Below, piece after piece: positions 36,178-45,500 of a stretch of DNA of 64,000 bases. A program made the position numbers and the translations under genes. Below the pieces are notes generated by a model that searched no databases, was not told the origin of the DNA, and saw only the letters and a program-made list of their open reading frames with translations. The stretch lies in NCBI RefSeq assembly GCF_028401415.2, contig NZ_CP171821.2:3720001-3784000 (forward strand), given 5' to 3'. Position 1 is the first letter of the stretch. Each line of letters starts with the position of its first letter. Source of the stretch: Glaciecola sp028401415. Its GTDB lineage: Bacteria > Pseudomonadota > Gammaproteobacteria > Enterobacterales > Alteromonadaceae.

Positions 36178-36870
36178 CTAAAATGCTTGGTTTAAAATGG
36201 ATTGAGTGAAGTGTTTGCGCAGGTAAAATCCGCGAGGCCGCGTTTGGATGATTTTACCATTTTCACCAATGGCCTCAGTGAGCGCTCTTCCATTTGCTGC
36301 CTTTGGCCTAAGCTGCAAAAACTCCCCTTTTCGTGCATCAATGGTCTGTACTTTGCCAAGCGCAATCAAATCCATTAGCTCGTTGAAATCCTGCTCTAAA
36401 CTGGCATTTTGTGCGGCATTGGGCGTCCAAATAAATCCCGAGCCGATTATTCTGTTTGCTATCGGGATGTCACGCTCGCCTTGCACAGGTACCCATAAAA
36501 CGCACTGGAGCTTGTTTTTCACATTGCTCGAGTCCCAAGTGATGCCGTTGATGTTGGTCAGTGGTGCATAACACACATAGGTTGTTTCTAGCGGCGTATT
36601 CTGGTGACTCAAAGGCAGGGTTTTAAGCTCTACGCCTAAGTGTGGAAAGTCTTGTTCAGGTTTGCTGCCCGCGCTTGCACCTAAGGCCCTTTCAATCAGT
36701 TGCCCCGTCCAGCCTTTGTGACGTGTAAAGTCTTTCGGAACTTGCACATCCAGCGATTGTGCTAACTCGCCAAATGTGAGGCCTGCGATGTCGGCCACGC
36801 GAGACATTAGTTGCGCAATTGAATCGGGCGAATTGTTAAGCGCGGTGCTGCTCATTGGTTTTGCTGTCAC
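36178..36870 (-). CDS. mutH: DNA mismatch repair endonuclease MutH
   Basis: Sequence-specific endonuclease that nicks the unmethylated strand at hemimethylated GATC after MutS-MutL activation. The 230 residues show the catalytic pattern: E near QLIE (helix), D in EQDFPHLGVELK(T) with the E-x-K, and HKGWTGQ. Presence implies Dam-directed repair. Start ambiguous: GTG at 36870, or ATG at 36855 five codons in; neither has a strong ribosome site. Divergent from rppH, as in E. coli. Confidence 0.94.
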   Translation of the reverse strand: MTAKPMSSTALNNSPDSIAQLMSRVADIAGLTFGELAQSLDVQVPKDFTRHKGWTGQLIERALGASAGSKPEQDFPHLGVELKTLPLSHQNTPLETTYVCYAPLTNINGITWDSSNVKNKLQCVLWVPVQGERDIPIANRIIGSGFIWTPNAAQNASLEQDFNELMDLIALGKVQTIDARKGEFLQLRPKAANGRALTEAIGENGKIIQTRPRGFYLRKHFTQSILNQAF

Positions 36871-37020
36871 TATTTATTGACCGAAAAATTAGAGGATTGC
36901 TTTAAACAAGATAGAGACGCTTAGTTTACCACTGTGTGCTGAGGTAACAATTACTTTGAATAAGTGCAAGTTTGTGAAAGAATGGCTGCATATTAAGATT
37001 GAATGCGCTAGGTAATCTAA

Positions 37021-37551
37021 GTGATTGATACCGAAGGATTCCGCGCGAATGTTGGCATAATTATATGCAATAAATCAGGTCAGGTTTTATGGGCCAGGCG
37101 ATACGGCCAGCATTCATGGCAGTTCCCGCAGGGGGGGATTGACCAAGGCGAAACAGCCGAACAAGCTATGTACAGAGAGTTGTATGAAGAAGTTGGGCTA
37201 AAAGAAAAAGACGTGAACATCCTTGCTGTCAGCCGCGGTTGGCTGAGATACAAACTCCCTAAACGACTGATTCGTAAGGGAAGCGATCCTGTTTGTATTG
37301 GACAAAAACAAAGGTGGTTTTTGTTGCAGCTAAGCTGCCATGAAAAAGACGTGAATTTAGCTGCCTGCGGTCACCCCGAATTTGACGATTGGCGCTGGGT
37401 TAATTACTGGTACCCAATCCGCAATGTGGTGTCGTTCAAACGCGAGGTTTATAGAAGAGCGTTGGCAGAGTTTGTTCATGTGGCGATGCCATCGAATCGA
37501 CCTAATTCAAACAATCACCATAAAAAAGGTCGACGTAAAAAGCCTCGATAA
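37021..37551 (+). CDS. rppH: RNA pyrophosphohydrolase RppH
   Basis: Removes pyrophosphate from 5'-triphosphate RNA and so starts mRNA decay. The 176 residues show the Nudix box GGIDQGETAEQAMYREL followed by YEEVGL, and WLRYKLPKRL and CIGQKQRWFLLQL, all as in E. coli RppH. The C-terminus is basic and Asn/His/Lys-rich. GTG start (MIDTEGFRANVGII). It heads a five-gene run (rppH-ptsP-TauE-lgt-thyA) with little or no spacing after ptsP. Confidence 0.96.
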   Translation: MIDTEGFRANVGIIICNKSGQVLWARRYGQHSWQFPQGGIDQGETAEQAMYRELYEEVGLKEKDVNILAVSRGWLRYKLPKRLIRKGSDPVCIGQKQRWFLLQLSCHEKDVNLAACGHPEFDDWRWVNYWYPIRNVVSFKREVYRRALAEFVHVAMPSNRPNSNNHHKKGRRKKPR

Positions 37552-37615
37552 GGCAGATAAGTTTTCACACTCCCAACTTTTATGCACATTACCTTAGTAT
37601 TGATTCGAGGCATCC

Positions 37616-39901
37616 ATGTTAACCAGTCTTAAGCAGATTATTCAGGAAGTCAGCCAAACGCCTGGTCTAGATAATTCATTGACGACGCTGGTGAGTATGG
37701 TTAAAACAACGATGCAGGTAGATGCATGCAGCGTGTATTTGTCGGATTATTCTAAGCGATGTTTGATACTAAGAGCCACTGATGGACTCGACCCAAATGC
37801 CGTTGGAAAGGTAAAAATTGGCTTTAATGAGGGCTTGATTGGCTTAGTGGGCGACATAGGAGAGCCTGTAAATATTGAAGATGCACCTCGCCATCCACGC
37901 TTTAAACATTTCCCTGAAGTTAAAGAAGATAACTATCACGCATTTATTGGTACGCCCATCATTTATCAGCGCAAGGTGTATGGTGTTATCACCATACAGC
38001 AAAAAAAGGCGCGTCGTTTTAGCGAAGATGACGAGGCGTTTTTAATTACACTGGCAGCACAGATTGCACTTGAAATTGTCAACACGCAATTGCACGGTGA
38101 GGCGAACCCCAACTTACCTGAAAACAATCAGATCGCAAAAAAAGTAAACGGCATTCCAGGCTCGCCAGGATTAGCCATGGGCATAGGCTTTGCAGTTAAC
38201 TTTAAGAATGACTTGAAACAGCTGATTACGCGCAAATGCGACGATCCTAATACACAAATTAGTCTGTATCGCAATGCCGTGGAACTCACACGAACACAGG
38301 TGGCTGAACTTTCTGCAGATTTAAGTGAGAAATTGCCGGAGGACGTGCGCGCCATATTTCAACTATACCATCAACTGCTTGACGCAAATAGCTTAGGACG
38401 AGAGGTAGAAAAAGAAATTCACCTTGGTTGGGATGCCGCTTCATCATTAAAGTTTGTGGTAGAACGCTATGCTTCGCGCTTTGAGAATATGGACGATCCA
38501 TACATGCGTGAACGAGCGGTGGACATTGTGGACCTATCTAATCGTATTTTGAACAATATCTTGCAAACCAGCGCGGGCAAAGAGGAGCCAATCAACACAA
38601 ATGAAAGCTGCATTTTGGTTGCCCAAGAGGTAAGTGCCCCTATGCTGGCGGAGTTTTCTCGTGAACGCTTAGCTGGCATTATTTCCATTCAAGGTTCAAA
38701 CAACTCTCACGCAGCAATATTAGCTCGCGCGATGGGCGTGCCTGCAGTGATGGGTCTTCAAAGCATATCGATTAATTTGTTGAAAAAGGCGCAGCTGTTT
38801 ATCGACGGCTATTCTGGCGAGGTTGTCATTAATTTTGATGCGCAGCAGCGCGAGCAGTATCAGCGTCTGATTGATGAGGAAGAGGCGCTTTATCGCAAAA
38901 TTAGCGAGCAGGGCGATCAGGCAAGCGTGACGCAAGATGGGCAAAAAATCTCGCTTTTAGTGAATGCTGGTTTAACGGCAAGCATAGAAATGGAGCAATT
39001 CACCCATGGTGAGGGAATAGGTCTGTATCGCACCGAGATCCCATTTATGATGCGCGATCGCTTCCCATCTGAGCGCGAACAGTCTGAACTGTACAAAAGC
39101 GTACTTCGCGAACATCCGACCAAAGAAATTACCATGCGAACGCTTGATGTCGGTGGCGATAAGCCTTTGTCGTACTTCCCCATCAATGAAGAAAACCCCT
39201 TTTTGGGTTGGCGTGGTATCCGCTTAACGCTTGATCACCCTGACATATTTCTGATGCAAGTTAGAGCGATGCTGCGCGCAAGCATTGGTTTGTCGAACCT
39301 GCATATTCTGCTGCCGATGATCTCCAACGTCGAAGAAGTAGACGAAGCCAAACGATTAATCAAACAAGCCTTTCTAGAAGTAAAAGAAGAGGCATTAAGC
39401 GAGCAAAAAATGCTCTCAAAACCCGCGGTGGGGATTATGTTAGAAGTACCTGCGGTTATCTTTCAGCTGCCACAGCTCGCGCAGCGTGTGGATTTCTTTT
39501 CAGTGGGCACGAATGACCTAACTCAGTATTTGCTGGCTGTGGATAGAAACAACGCGAGAGTATCCTCTTTGTATTCCAGCTATTACCCTTCGGTATTAGC
39601 CGCCCTTCACCAAATATTCCAAAGCGCGCAAGCACACAAAGTGCCCGTAACAGTGTGCGGAGAGCTTGCAGGCGAGCCTCTGGGCGCGGTTATTTTGATG
39701 GCAATGGGATATCGAAAGCTGAGCATGAACGCACATAGTCTTCGTAAAATTAATTGGGTAATAAGAAACACCAATATTGGTGAAATTGAAGCCCAGCTTC
39801 CCAGCATTCTTAATCAAGAATCGCCTGACGATGTCAAGGCGCTAGTCGATAAGTATCTGGAGTCGAAAGGCCTAGGTGGGCTTGTAAGAGCAGGCGCATA
39901 A
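37616..39901 (+). CDS. ptsP: Phosphoenolpyruvate-protein phosphotransferase PtsP (EI-Ntr)
   Basis: First enzyme of the nitrogen PTS; transfers phosphate from PEP to NPr. The 761 residues consist of a GAF domain (~1-165), an EI N-terminal domain (~175-400) with phospho-His H365 in GSNNSHAAILARAMG, and a PEP-binding barrel (~420-750; EGIGLYRTEIPFM, RTLDVGGDK, FFSVGTNDLTQYLLA, CGELAG). The GAF domain suggests control by a small ligand (glutamine in E. coli). Ends directly at the start of the next gene. Confidence 0.95.
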   Translation: MLTSLKQIIQEVSQTPGLDNSLTTLVSMVKTTMQVDACSVYLSDYSKRCLILRATDGLDPNAVGKVKIGFNEGLIGLVGDIGEPVNIEDAPRHPRFKHFPEVKEDNYHAFIGTPIIYQRKVYGVITIQQKKARRFSEDDEAFLITLAAQIALEIVNTQLHGEANPNLPENNQIAKKVNGIPGSPGLAMGIGFAVNFKNDLKQLITRKCDDPNTQISLYRNAVELTRTQVAELSADLSEKLPEDVRAIFQLYHQLLDANSLGREVEKEIHLGWDAASSLKFVVERYASRFENMDDPYMRERAVDIVDLSNRILNNILQTSAGKEEPINTNESCILVAQEVSAPMLAEFSRERLAGIISIQGSNNSHAAILARAMGVPAVMGLQSISINLLKKAQLFIDGYSGEVVINFDAQQREQYQRLIDEEEALYRKISEQGDQASVTQDGQKISLLVNAGLTASIEMEQFTHGEGIGLYRTEIPFMMRDRFPSEREQSELYKSVLREHPTKEITMRTLDVGGDKPLSYFPINEENPFLGWRGIRLTLDHPDIFLMQVRAMLRASIGLSNLHILLPMISNVEEVDEAKRLIKQAFLEVKEEALSEQKMLSKPAVGIMLEVPAVIFQLPQLAQRVDFFSVGTNDLTQYLLAVDRNNARVSSLYSSYYPSVLAALHQIFQSAQAHKVPVTVCGELAGEPLGAVILMAMGYRKLSMNAHSLRKINWVIRNTNIGEIEAQLPSILNQESPDDVKALVDKYLESKGLGGLVRAGA

Positions 39902-40708
39902 ATGGAGCCAGTATTACTGTTAATGCTGTATTGTGTCGCGATTGGCTCTGTTGTGGGCATTATGGCAGGTTTGCTGGGTATTGGTGGTGGCTTGATTTTT
40001 GTACCAGCCGCACTATTTTTATTTCAGCATCTGTTAGGGATGAGCATTGAAAATGCCATGCCTATGGTGGTTGCTACTTCACTTTCCACTGTTATTTTTA
40101 CAGGTATTTCTTCTGCCCGTACGCACTACAAACTTGGCAATTTAGACAGTCAAATCTTTAAATTTTCAGCACTTGGCATTTCAATTGGCGCGGTGTTAGG
40201 GGCCCAATTTGCTTCTGCCATTTCTGGCGTATTGCTCCAGCGCATATTTGCTGTACTGGTTATTCTGATTGCATTGCAAATGGTATTCAATCGTCATCGA
40301 ACATCGAAATACCATACCGGAACCGCTGTGCTGTCTGGCATCGGCTTTAGCAGTGGTTTTGTGTCGTCAATTATGGGCATAGGCGGAGGTGCACTGATTG
40401 TGCCTGCTCTGGTATGGTTTCAAGTCAATATCAGAAAAGCCATTGGCTGCGCGAGTGCTTGTGGCGTTTTGATCGCCTTTTTCGGTACCCTTAGTTTCGT
40501 TTATGCTGGCTGGCAACAGCCTTATTTACCCGAGTATTCCCTTGGTTATGTGTATTTACCTGCCACGCTCGGCATTGTAATCAGCTCTATGTTAACCGCA
40601 CGCATTGGTGCTAAACTTACTGCGCGTTTAGACACTCATAAACTTAAAAAGATATTCGCCATATTCCTTGTGCTGGTGAGTATCAGAATGTTGATAGGAA
40701 TTGAATAG
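39902..40708 (+). CDS. TauE/SafE family membrane transporter
   Basis: A 268-residue protein with about eight membrane segments in two halves, each with the glycine motif of the family (MAGLLGIGGGLIFVPA near residue 20, SSIMGIGGGALIVPAL near 160). These proteins are proposed exporters or importers of sulfite and sulfonates; the substrate here is not evident. The ATG follows the ptsP stop with no gap, and lgt begins three bases after its stop, so it is embedded in the ptsP-lgt-thyA operon. Confidence 0.9.
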   Translation: MEPVLLLMLYCVAIGSVVGIMAGLLGIGGGLIFVPAALFLFQHLLGMSIENAMPMVVATSLSTVIFTGISSARTHYKLGNLDSQIFKFSALGISIGAVLGAQFASAISGVLLQRIFAVLVILIALQMVFNRHRTSKYHTGTAVLSGIGFSSGFVSSIMGIGGGALIVPALVWFQVNIRKAIGCASACGVLIAFFGTLSFVYAGWQQPYLPEYSLGYVYLPATLGIVISSMLTARIGAKLTARLDTHKLKKIFAIFLVLVSIRMLIGIE

Positions 40709-40711
40709 CCA

Positions 40712-41662
40712 ATGGCTGATGGAACGTATCTAAGCTTCCCGCAAATAGACCCGATAATTTTTGAAATTGGTCCACTAGCACTTCGCTGGTATGGCTTGAT
40801 GTATTTGATTGGCTTTGCAGCTGCTTATTTTTTGGCTTCGCGCAGATTGCCGCGCACCGGTTGGACAAAAGAGCAGCTTTCTGACCTCCTATTTTGGTGC
40901 TTTATGGGCGTCATAATCGGCGGCCGAATAGGCTATGTACTCTTTTATAACTTCTCTACATTTTTAGATAACCCTCTGTATCTATTCAAAATATGGGAAG
41001 GCGGCATGTCTTTTCATGGTGGGTGTTTAGGGGTAATTGGCGCGGCATTTTTGTACGCGAAAAAACAAAACTGGTCGTTTTTACAAGTGGGCGACTTTAT
41101 TGCGCCCTTAGTCCCTTTAGGTTTAGGCGCAGGAAGAATTGGCAACTTCATCAATGGTGAACTGTGGGGCAGGGCGACAGATGTGCCTTGGGCCTTTATA
41201 TTTCCAGGTGCTGGAAATATTGCGCGACATCCTTCTCAATTGTATCAGTTCGCCTTGGAGGGCGTGCTTCTGTTTGCCATTGTGTGGCTGTACTCGGCTA
41301 AACCCCGCCCAACGGGCGCCGTGGGAGGGTTATTCTTGGCAGGTTATGGTTTATTCAGATTTATCGTGGAGTTTTTTCGCGAACCAGATGAACACTTGGC
41401 TGATTTATACGGCTCAGTCATTACACAGGGTCAAATGCTCAGTATTCCGATGATACTGGCGGGACTTGGGCTGATAACATATGCCTACAAAAAGCGAGAG
41501 ACGATTGCCTTTGTTTCTGTTCGCCATGTCAATGCGGGCAAAGACAATGCAGGCAAAGACAAAGCGCGCAAAGGAAAAGCGGGCTTAAGCAAAGCTGAAT
41601 TAAAAACAGCACACTCACCAAAAACATCCAGCAAAAAACAAAATAGAAAAAAGGCAAAGTAA
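40712..41662 (+). CDS. lgt: Prolipoprotein diacylglyceryl transferase
   Basis: Inner-membrane enzyme that attaches diacylglycerol from phosphatidylglycerol to the lipobox Cys. The 316 residues show ALRWYGLMYLIGF, GGRIGYVLFYN, GGMSFHGG (catalytic His), LGAGRIGNFINGELWGR (Lgt signature) and RHPSQLYQ. About 45 extra residues at the C-terminus are Lys/Ala-rich with repeats (NAGKDNAGKDKARKGKAG), beyond the usual length, probably a basic cytoplasmic tail. Its products would include the lipoproteins of this window. Confidence 0.96.
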   Translation: MADGTYLSFPQIDPIIFEIGPLALRWYGLMYLIGFAAAYFLASRRLPRTGWTKEQLSDLLFWCFMGVIIGGRIGYVLFYNFSTFLDNPLYLFKIWEGGMSFHGGCLGVIGAAFLYAKKQNWSFLQVGDFIAPLVPLGLGAGRIGNFINGELWGRATDVPWAFIFPGAGNIARHPSQLYQFALEGVLLFAIVWLYSAKPRPTGAVGGLFLAGYGLFRFIVEFFREPDEHLADLYGSVITQGQMLSIPMILAGLGLITYAYKKRETIAFVSVRHVNAGKDNAGKDKARKGKAGLSKAELKTAHSPKTSSKKQNRKKAK

Positions 41663-42514
41663 GTGGATCAGTACGAGCGTTTATGTAAACGAATTATCGA
41701 AGAAGGTAGCTGGGTCGAGAATAAGCGTACCGGCATTCGTTGCCTTACTGCCATCAATGCAGATTTAGAGTACGATGTTGGCAACAATCAGTTTCCCTTA
41801 GTCACGACGAGAAAGTGTTTTTACAAAGCGGCTATCGCTGAGCTCTTGGGTTATTTGCGGGGCTACGATAATGCGGCGCAATTTAGAGCAATAGGCTGCA
41901 ATACGTGGAATGCCAATGCGAATGAAAATGAAGCTTGGTTAAACAATCCTGCTCGCAAAGGTAAAGACGATATGGGCAGAGTTTATGGCGTACAAGGCCG
42001 CGCATGGCAGCGACCAGACGGCAGCGCCCTCGACCAACTCAAAAAAGTCGTAAACAATCTTTCGCAAGGCATAGATGACAGAGGCGAGATAATCACCTTT
42101 TACAACCCGGGTGAATTTCACTTAGGTTGTTTACGCCCCTGCATGCACACCCATACCTTTTCTTTACTTGGTGACACCTTGCATTTAACCAGCTATATGC
42201 GCAGCTGTGATGTTCCCCTTGGCTTAACTTTTAATATGCCGCAGTGTTTCGTCCTGCTCGCTTTAATGGCGCAAATAACGGGTCATAAAGCGGGTAAAGT
42301 GTTTCACAAAATAGTCAATGCGCATATTTATGAGAATCAGCTAGCACCTATGCAGGATGTGCAGCTCGCAAGGGAGCCATACCCCATGCCCTCACTGCAA
42401 ATAAACTCGGATATAAAAAGCTTAGAAGATATTGAGACTTGGGTGAGCACGGATGACTTTAGCGTGGAAAATTATCAGTTCCATCCTGCTATTGCTTATC
42501 CTTTCGCGGTATAG
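41663..42514 (+). CDS. thyA: Thymidylate synthase
   Basis: Converts dUMP to dTMP using methylenetetrahydrofolate. The 283 residues belong to the Vibrio-type ThyA rather than the 264-residue E. coli type: ENKRTGIRCLTAINADL, QFPLVTTRK, DMGRVYGVQGRAW, active-site C160 in LRPCMHTH, MRSCDVPLGLTFNM, and HKIVNAHIY. GTG start directly abutting the lgt stop. The 3' side faces the SNF2 gene; the 35-base gap holds a repeat end. Confidence 0.95.
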   Translation: MDQYERLCKRIIEEGSWVENKRTGIRCLTAINADLEYDVGNNQFPLVTTRKCFYKAAIAELLGYLRGYDNAAQFRAIGCNTWNANANENEAWLNNPARKGKDDMGRVYGVQGRAWQRPDGSALDQLKKVVNNLSQGIDDRGEIITFYNPGEFHLGCLRPCMHTHTFSLLGDTLHLTSYMRSCDVPLGLTFNMPQCFVLLALMAQITGHKAGKVFHKIVNAHIYENQLAPMQDVQLAREPYPMPSLQINSDIKSLEDIETWVSTDDFSVENYQFHPAIAYPFAV

Positions 42515-42528
42515 GCCACGGGCTTTAT

Positions 42529-42547
42529 GCTATCCACGTTGAGGTTA
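42529..42547 (+). repeat. Repeat family 1, degenerate solo end E
   Basis: GCTATCCACGTTGAGGTTA resembles the right end of the family (GCTTATCCCGAGTTGAGGTTA) with one short deletion and substitutions. It lies between the convergent thyA and SNF2 genes, two bases from the SNF2 stop codon. Short, so chance similarity is possible. Confidence 0.5.
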
Positions 42548-42549
42548 AT

Positions 42550-45500
42550 TTAGAGAGTCTCTTTTAGCAGCACAAGCATGTCGTCAACCGATAAGTTTTG
42601 TACTTGCTCGTTTCCAGCTAAGAGTGAATCTGCTAAATCGCGCTTTTGCTGGTGAAGAGAAACGATTTTCTCTTCAATGGTATCTTTTGCCACTAATCGA
42701 TAAATAATGACTGGGCGTGTTTGTCCCATTCTGTGTGCGCGGTCAGATGCTTGATCTTCAACCGCAGGGTTCCACCATGGATCCATATGAATCACATAGT
42801 CGGCACCTGTCAGGTTGAGTCCAAACCCTCCTGCTTTAAGGCTAATTAAAAATACCTCACCTTCGCCCGCTTGAAAATCATTCACACTTTTTTTGCGTTG
42901 CGCACTGGTGCTTGAGCCATCGAGGTATTGATATGCCAAACCGCGCGCCTCGATGTGCTGTTTGATTAACTGCAAGTGCCCAACAAACTGGCTAAAAATG
43001 AGAGCCCTATGCTGATTAGCCCTAAGCTCAACTAGCAACTCGTCAAGGGCGGCAAGTTTAGCACTGGGCAAGTCACTTTCTGCCAGTATAAGCTTGGGAT
43101 TGCAGCAGGCCTGGCGCAACTTGACCAGCTCTGCTAACAAGCGAATTCGCTGCTCGCCGGCATTGGCACTAGCGTTTGCCTCAGCCATCTTCTCAAGTGC
43201 GTTGAGACGAATGGCTTCGTAAAAGGCCTGCTCCTGCTCGCTTAATTGGACGGATATATTGATTTCAGTGCGCGAGGGGAGCTCAGTTAGTACTTGGCTT
43301 TTTAAGCGTCGCAGAATAAAGGGTTTTATTAAGGCTTTAAGCGATAAACTTGCTTTGTGTGCGGCAAGTCTGTCCTCTTTTGCATTCGCAATAGGCTGAA
43401 TAAAACGCTTATGAAATTGCTTTAGATTGCCTAAAAGCCCCGGATTAACGAAGCGAAATAAACTCCACAGTTCGCTTAAATCGTTTTCAATCGGCGTGCC
43501 GGTGGTGATCATCTTAAAATCGGCTTTTAAGGTGTATGCCGCCTTTGTTCGCTTTGCTACTGGGTTTTTAAGGGCTTGCGCTTCGTCTGCGACAATGGTG
43601 CTCCATTTTACTTGCGCCAATATCTCAGTTTCGCGCTGCAGTAAACCATAGCTTACCAACAAGCAGTCGAAAGGTTTAAGTGCTTTGAGTAAGTTCGTTC
43701 GTTGTGAAATTGAAGGCGCGTCGGACAATACGATCACATTTAAAGACGGCGCGAATTTAAGCGCTTCTTGCTGCCAATTGAAACATACAGAGGTAGGTGC
43801 AATGACTAAGCTTGGTCCGTTTTTCGCCTTAGCCAGCAATACCGCCAAGGCCTGTAAAGTCTTACCTAGCCCCATATCATCGGCCAAGCAGGCGCCTGCA
43901 CCCCAGTGCGATAAACGCATCGCCCAGTCGTAGCCTACCTGTTGATAATCTCTAAGGCTGGCTTCAAAGTTTTTGGGTAAGGGAATATCTAGCGTGTTGG
44001 ACTCATGCATCAGCGCTGTTTGTTTATCCCACGCATCAATGGTTTTCATGCGCATGCCTTGCAACGCGTCTTCTACTTGCGGTGCAGACAGCGGATGAAA
44101 GCTTCCCTCATCGGTCACTTGTTCAAGATATTCAAGTTTTTGTTTTAAATCGTGACTTAAGGCCAACACGCGCTGGCTATCAAGCTCTATATAGCGCCCG
44201 TTGCTACTGGATACTAAAGCAAGCAGTTTTCGCAACTCAATGACCTGTTCATCGTCTATACGAATATTGCCTGTGATATCAAACCATTCATTTTCTTTTA
44301 CTACCGCAAGCTGCATGCGCTCGGCGGTTAAGGCCTGGCTGATCTTGATTTTTTTACCCTTAGGCCAGCGCAATATTGCCGCAAGCTTGTTCTCGCTTAC
44401 TGCCCGCTCCAACTGCTCCAAGGCATCAAGCGCGAGTTGATAATCGTCGACCCTGAGCACATTGTCGGCCATAGACAAAAACGCAGGGCAGGTAGCGTCA
44501 AGCGCATCAAGTAAGTGCTGCTCGTGAATGAGGTCGCGCTGCACGCTGATACGCTTGCCATCTATTTGTGCGCTCATGCTAGGAGAGCCAGAGCCAGGTT
44601 TGCAAATAGGGCCCTTTTGTCCAAAGGGCATTTGCACGCAGGTGAATATCAAACCGTCATTTGTGGGCTCTATATTGATATAAAGATTTAGGTCGGGTTC
44701 AACGGTATCAAGCCCTGTGTCAATGGCGTCTAAGTCTGAGCGAATATTCAAAAATGGCGCGATGGCGGCAATTCCCTGCAATGCCCTATTTTTAGCCGAC
44801 ATGGGGACTAACAGACCTTCCTCACCCAGCACCGCCATGACTTTAAGATGAGACTGACTAAAAGGCGTAAATTGATAGCTCGTGTGATTGAGGCGCTTCA
44901 CCGTATAGTTTTTAATTGGCTGGAATGCATTTTCATCAGCCGCAAAACCATTGCTGCTTGAACCATGCAAGCCCTCTAGTGATTCAGAGAGGGTGAGACA
45001 AAGCTGCTCGGGTAGTTCGCTAACAATCAGCTCAGGTTCTTGAAGCTTTAAATCAATGGCCTGTTCTAAATCATCTTCTAAATATAAATTTTCGATGCCT
45101 ATTGCTGCACGAAGTGCCCGCTCGCCATCAAGACGATATTGGTCTTTGGCATAGTATCCATAGCCTGTATAGCACTCAATAGCGCGACACATTTGCTGAT
45201 CACTTGGACTTAAATAGTCAAAGCTACCGGCGTTCTCGTAAAGGCGTTTTAGTGACACGATGCGCCCTTTTGTCCAACCTGTTCGCGTCGATTTTTGTTC
45301 TCGCGGCGCAATACTATCTTCAAAGCGGCCTAAACGAAGCTCCCATATTATGCGCACTTTAGATGATTCAGAGTGTACTTTTGCATCTGGCGCGTTTTGC
45401 TTTTCTGCAGGACTGAGCGCAATAAGTCTATCAAGCGCATATTCCCAGCTTTGCTTTGCACTTATTTGAGCAGGTAAATTAAGCTTAATATCAACACTTA

